The notes beneath the pieces were generated by a model. That model had not been told where the DNA came from, did no database searches, and saw only the letters and a program-made list of their open reading frames with translations. 25,702 nucleotides of DNA. Origin: Alphaproteobacteria bacterium (GTDB taxonomy: Bacteria; Pseudomonadota; Alphaproteobacteria; GCA-2731375). Location: positions 1 through 25,702 of the forward strand of contig JASLMY010000040.1 of assembly GCA_030746295.1 (NCBI GenBank). Reading direction: 5' to 3'. Positions 23,299-25,702 of the stretch are shown piece after piece. The position numbers and the translations under genes are program-made. The stretch's first letter is position 1. Each line of letters begins with the position of its first letter.

Positions 23299-24404
23299 TG
23301 GGAACCGCCTTCAAGCTACCGTCCCACGCCGATCACGTCGGCAGCCTGCTGCGCCCGCCGGCGCTGACCGCCGCCTTTCGCCAGTTTCGGGCCGGAGAGA
23401 TCGACGATGCCGCCTTCGCCGCCGTCCAGGATCAGGCGATCACCGACGCGGTCCGCCTACAGGAAGAGGTCGGCCTGAAGGCGATCACCGACGGCGAGTT
23501 CCGCCGCGCCTCCTACTGGGGCCGCTTCGTCGAGCGGGTCGACGGGTTGGAGGTGCGGGACGCCCTCTTTCGCTTCCACGACCACGCCGGCCACGAGAGC
23601 GACTTCACCGCCCCGCATGTCGCCGCCAAGGTGCGCCGTTCGCGCCCCATCGCCGAGGACGAGTACCTATTCCTCAGCGAGGCGACGGCCGAGACGGCGA
23701 AGCTGACCCTGCCCTCGCCGCCGACCATGCACTTCTGGCGCCTCGACCAGGGCATCGATGCCGCGGCCTACGACAGCTCGGCCGCCTTCTTCGATGACCT
23801 CGCCGCCGTTTACGCCGAGGAGATCCGCCATCTGGCCGGGCTTGGCCTGACCTACGTGCAGCTCGACGAGGTGCCGCTCGCCATGCTCTGCGACCCGGCG
23901 GTGCGGGAGCGGGTCACGGCAGCCGGGCTCGATCCGGCCCGGCTCGTCGACGACTATATCGGCCTCTTTGCACGTGCGATCGAAGACCGGCCGGCCGGCA
24001 TGGTCGCGGCGATCCACCTCTGCCGGGGCAACTTCAAGGGCCAGTTCCTGTCGGAAGGCGGCTACGAGGAGGTGGCAGAGAAGCTCTTCAACGAGATCCC
24101 GGCCGATGCCTACTTCCTCGAATACGACACGCCGCGGGCCGGCGATTTCGCGCCGTTGCGCCTCGTGCCCAAAGGCAAGACCGCGGTCCTGGGGCTCGTC
24201 AGCTCGAAGACGCCCGAGCTCGAGCCCGTGGACGCGCTCGGCCGCCGTATCGACGAGGCGGCCCGCCATCTCGCCCTCGACCAACTGGCCTTGAGCCCGC
24301 AATGCGGTTTCGCCTCCACCGTCGGCGGCAACCCGATCGCTATCGAGACCGAGCGGGCCAAGCTCGCCCTCGTCGTCCGGGTCGCGGAAAAGGTCTGGGG
24401 CTGA
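23298..24404 (+). CDS. MetE C-terminal-domain (core-MetE-like) methyltransferase
   Basis: A 368-residue protein made only of the catalytic TIM barrel of cobalamin-independent methionine synthase, lacking the N-terminal half of full-length MetE. The zinc site is complete: H240 and C242 in IHLCRGN, E275 in FLEYD and C336 in SPQCGF. DHVGSLLRPP and TDGEFRRASYWGRF are typical of this short family. It probably transfers a methyl group to a thiol, but the donor (folate, corrinoid protein or a small methylated compound) is unknown. It is coupled to the crotonase-family gene, suggesting a dedicated catabolic function rather than housekeeping methionine synthesis. A paralogue follows at 25178. Confidence 0.88.
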   Translation: MGTAFKLPSHADHVGSLLRPPALTAAFRQFRAGEIDDAAFAAVQDQAITDAVRLQEEVGLKAITDGEFRRASYWGRFVERVDGLEVRDALFRFHDHAGHESDFTAPHVAAKVRRSRPIAEDEYLFLSEATAETAKLTLPSPPTMHFWRLDQGIDAAAYDSSAAFFDDLAAVYAEEIRHLAGLGLTYVQLDEVPLAMLCDPAVRERVTAAGLDPARLVDDYIGLFARAIEDRPAGMVAAIHLCRGNFKGQFLSEGGYEEVAEKLFNEIPADAYFLEYDTPRAGDFAPLRLVPKGKTAVLGLVSSKTPELEPVDALGRRIDEAARHLALDQLALSPQCGFASTVGGNPIAIETERAKLALVVRVAEKVWG

Positions 24405-24491
24405 GCGGAACGCCGATGCCACGGGTTGCGGCGGTGGCGGTGCTGACTTAGGGATAAGGTATCAAGGGACCAAGGGAGAGGACCAAGAGCC

Positions 24492-24998
24492 GTGAGCTAT
24501 ACACTGGATGAATTCGCCGCCGACTGCCGCGCCGCCCTCCAAGCCGACCCCGGCGCCGAGGGCCGAGAGAACGTGCGCCGCTCTGTCGAGCGGGCGCTGA
24601 AGGACGAGGACTTCGTCGCCACCTATCTCGGCCCCGACGCCACCGACGAGCGCCGCGTCATCTACGAAGACCCGGACCTCGGCTTCTGCATCTGCGCCCA
24701 CGTCTACGACGACGCGCGCCAGGGCAAGCCGCACGACCACGGTCCCACCTGGGCGATCTACGGCCAGGCCGTCGGCGAGACCGAGATGACCGACTGGCGC
24801 CTGGTGAGCCCGCCCGAGGGCGACCGGCCCGGCAAGGTCGAGAAGGTCAAGAGCTACATGATGCGGCCCGGCGACGCACACGCCTACGGCGTCGGCGACA
24901 TCCACGCCCCGCTCCGCGACGGCCCGGTGAAGCTGATCCGGATCGAGGGCCAGGACACCGCCAAGCTCGGCCGCACGCCGCTGGAGGCGGTCTCCTAA
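24492..24998 (+). CDS. Cupin of the cysteine-dioxygenase-like type
   Basis: A 168-residue predicted small metalloprotein. The iron-binding histidines of the cysteine/thiol dioxygenase cupin fold are matched by H81 and H83 in KPHDHGPTW and H138 in GDIHAPL, with the expected ~55-residue spacing. Family members oxidise cysteine, 3-mercaptopropionate or similar thiols to sulfinates; this one is divergent, so the substrate is open. The GTG start follows GGGAGAGGACC at acceptable spacing. It stands between two MetE-core genes, which also act on thiols, so a sulfur-compound pathway is plausible but unproven. Confidence 0.78.
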   Translation: MSYTLDEFAADCRAALQADPGAEGRENVRRSVERALKDEDFVATYLGPDATDERRVIYEDPDLGFCICAHVYDDARQGKPHDHGPTWAIYGQAVGETEMTDWRLVSPPEGDRPGKVEKVKSYMMRPGDAHAYGVGDIHAPLRDGPVKLIRIEGQDTAKLGRTPLEAVS

Positions 24999-25177
24999 GG
25001 CAGGTTTTTATTCAGACGGTGTCGGCCGCCACGGCGTCACTCAGAGCGAGGGGCGGCGCACGCGGCAATTGAGGACACGGAGATACCGTGCCCTACCGTG
25101 GAAGCGCGTTGCAGCGGCCTTGCCCGAGCCCGGCGGTAGGGGCGAGGATAAGCGCTGGCACGCTCGGGAGGCTTTCC

Positions 25178-25702
25178 ATGTTCCAGACCTATGTCGTCGG
25201 CAGCTTGCCCCGGCCCCGCTGGGTCCGCGACCTCGTCGAGGACCGCGTCGCCGGCCGGATCTCTTTCGAGGATGCGGAGCGACTGCTCGACGCCGCGGTC
25301 CCCTCGGCGATCGCCCTGCAGGAGCGGGCTGGGCTCGACTACGTATCGGACGGCGAGTGGCGCCGCGAGAGCTACGTCAAGGTCTTTGCCGACGCGGTCG
25401 CAGGCTTCCGCACCGGGCTGCACACCGAGGTCGCGGCGGCGTCGATCTCCGCCCCGGCCTACCCCGCCGTGGTCGAAAGCATGGTCCCCCGGCGCCCCAT
25501 CGCGCTCGCCGAGGCGCAGTTCCTCCGCAGCCATACCGAGCGCCGCACGATCGTCGCCATCCCCTCCCCCTACACGCTCGGGCGCCGGCTCTGGACGCCG
25601 GAGCATTCCTCCGGCGCCTACGAGACCCGGGAAGCGTTCATCGACGCCTGCGTGCCGATCATCCGCGACGAGCTCGACGCCCTCGCCGCCGAAGGGGTCG
25701 AT
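25178..25702 (+). CDS. Second MetE-core-like protein, cut by the window end
   Basis: The open frame starts at ATG 25178, preceded by GGGAGG, and runs off the window after 175 codons. The N-terminus VGSLPRPRWVRDLVEDRVAG, the LDYVSDGEWRRESYVK segment and the overall spacing match the short MetE-core family, as in the gene at 23298 (VGSLLRPP, ITDGEFRRASYW). The zinc ligands fall beyond the edge, so activity cannot be judged. Sequence identity to its neighbour is modest, suggesting an old paralogue with a different substrate rather than a recent duplication. Confidence 0.85.
   Translation, partial: MFQTYVVGSLPRPRWVRDLVEDRVAGRISFEDAERLLDAAVPSAIALQERAGLDYVSDGEWRRESYVKVFADAVAGFRTGLHTEVAAASISAPAYPAVVESMVPRRPIALAEAQFLRSHTERRTIVAIPSPYTLGRRLWTPEHSSGAYETREAFIDACVPIIRDELDALAAEGVD

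Noticed and set aside
1..25702. tRNA, rRNA, CRISPR array, insertion sequence or prophage genes
   Set aside because: No cloverleaf, rRNA-like block, spaced direct-repeat array, transposase, integrase or phage structural gene was recognised.

Overview
The window is GC-rich, densely packed bacterial DNA with short intergenic gaps, Shine-Dalgarno-preceded ATG/GTG starts and many 1-14 nt gene overlaps. The gene families (TauD/TfdA dioxygenase, Baeyer-Villiger monooxygenase, CefD-like class V aminotransferase, dienelactone hydrolase, MetE-core proteins, Tat-exported MsrB) and the codon use suggest a heterotrophic alphaproteobacterium of the Rhodospirillales type. This assignment is an inference; there is no rRNA or other phylogenetic marker. 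I see no tRNA, rRNA, CRISPR array, insertion sequence or integrase.

Left part (1-11183), a mosaic of small catabolic units: the 3' end of an unidentified gene; an amidohydrolase; a Tat-exported MsrB; a dienelactone hydrolase diverging from a TauD-type dioxygenase, with a 14-bp perfect palindrome between them; a very strong hairpin (27-bp arms); a Baeyer-Villiger monooxygenase overlapping a threonine-aldolase gene that is interrupted by one in-frame TAG; a CefD-like PLP enzyme; an SGNH hydrolase; and a hydrolase that appears to fuse an SCP2-like domain to an alpha/beta-hydrolase. A small exported cytochrome c follows. On the minus strand lie a thioredoxin-CcdA membrane fusion (DsbD-like) and a small potassium-channel-like protein (11200-13001).

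Centre (13169-20711), the highlight: seven tightly coupled plus-strand genes encoding the complete coenzyme-B12/PLP ornithine pathway known from amino-acid-fermenting Clostridia. The order is ord, ortA, ortB, oraS, oraE, orr, followed by an alanine racemase. Inferred flux: L-ornithine to D-ornithine (Orr), to 2,4-diaminopentanoate (OraSE), to 2-amino-4-oxopentanoate (Ord), then thiolysis by OrtAB to acetyl-CoA and D-alanine. The appended Alr would turn the D-alanine into L-alanine. The cluster contains no transporter or regulator.

Right part (20979-25702): an exported HtrA-like serine protease with a 5' hairpin over its ribosome-binding region; a small conserved-looking hypothetical protein on the minus strand; an enoyl-CoA hydratase-family protein lacking one canonical catalytic glutamate, coupled to a MetE-core protein behind a recognisable sigma70-type promoter; a cysteine-dioxygenase-like cupin; and a second MetE-core gene cut by the window edge.
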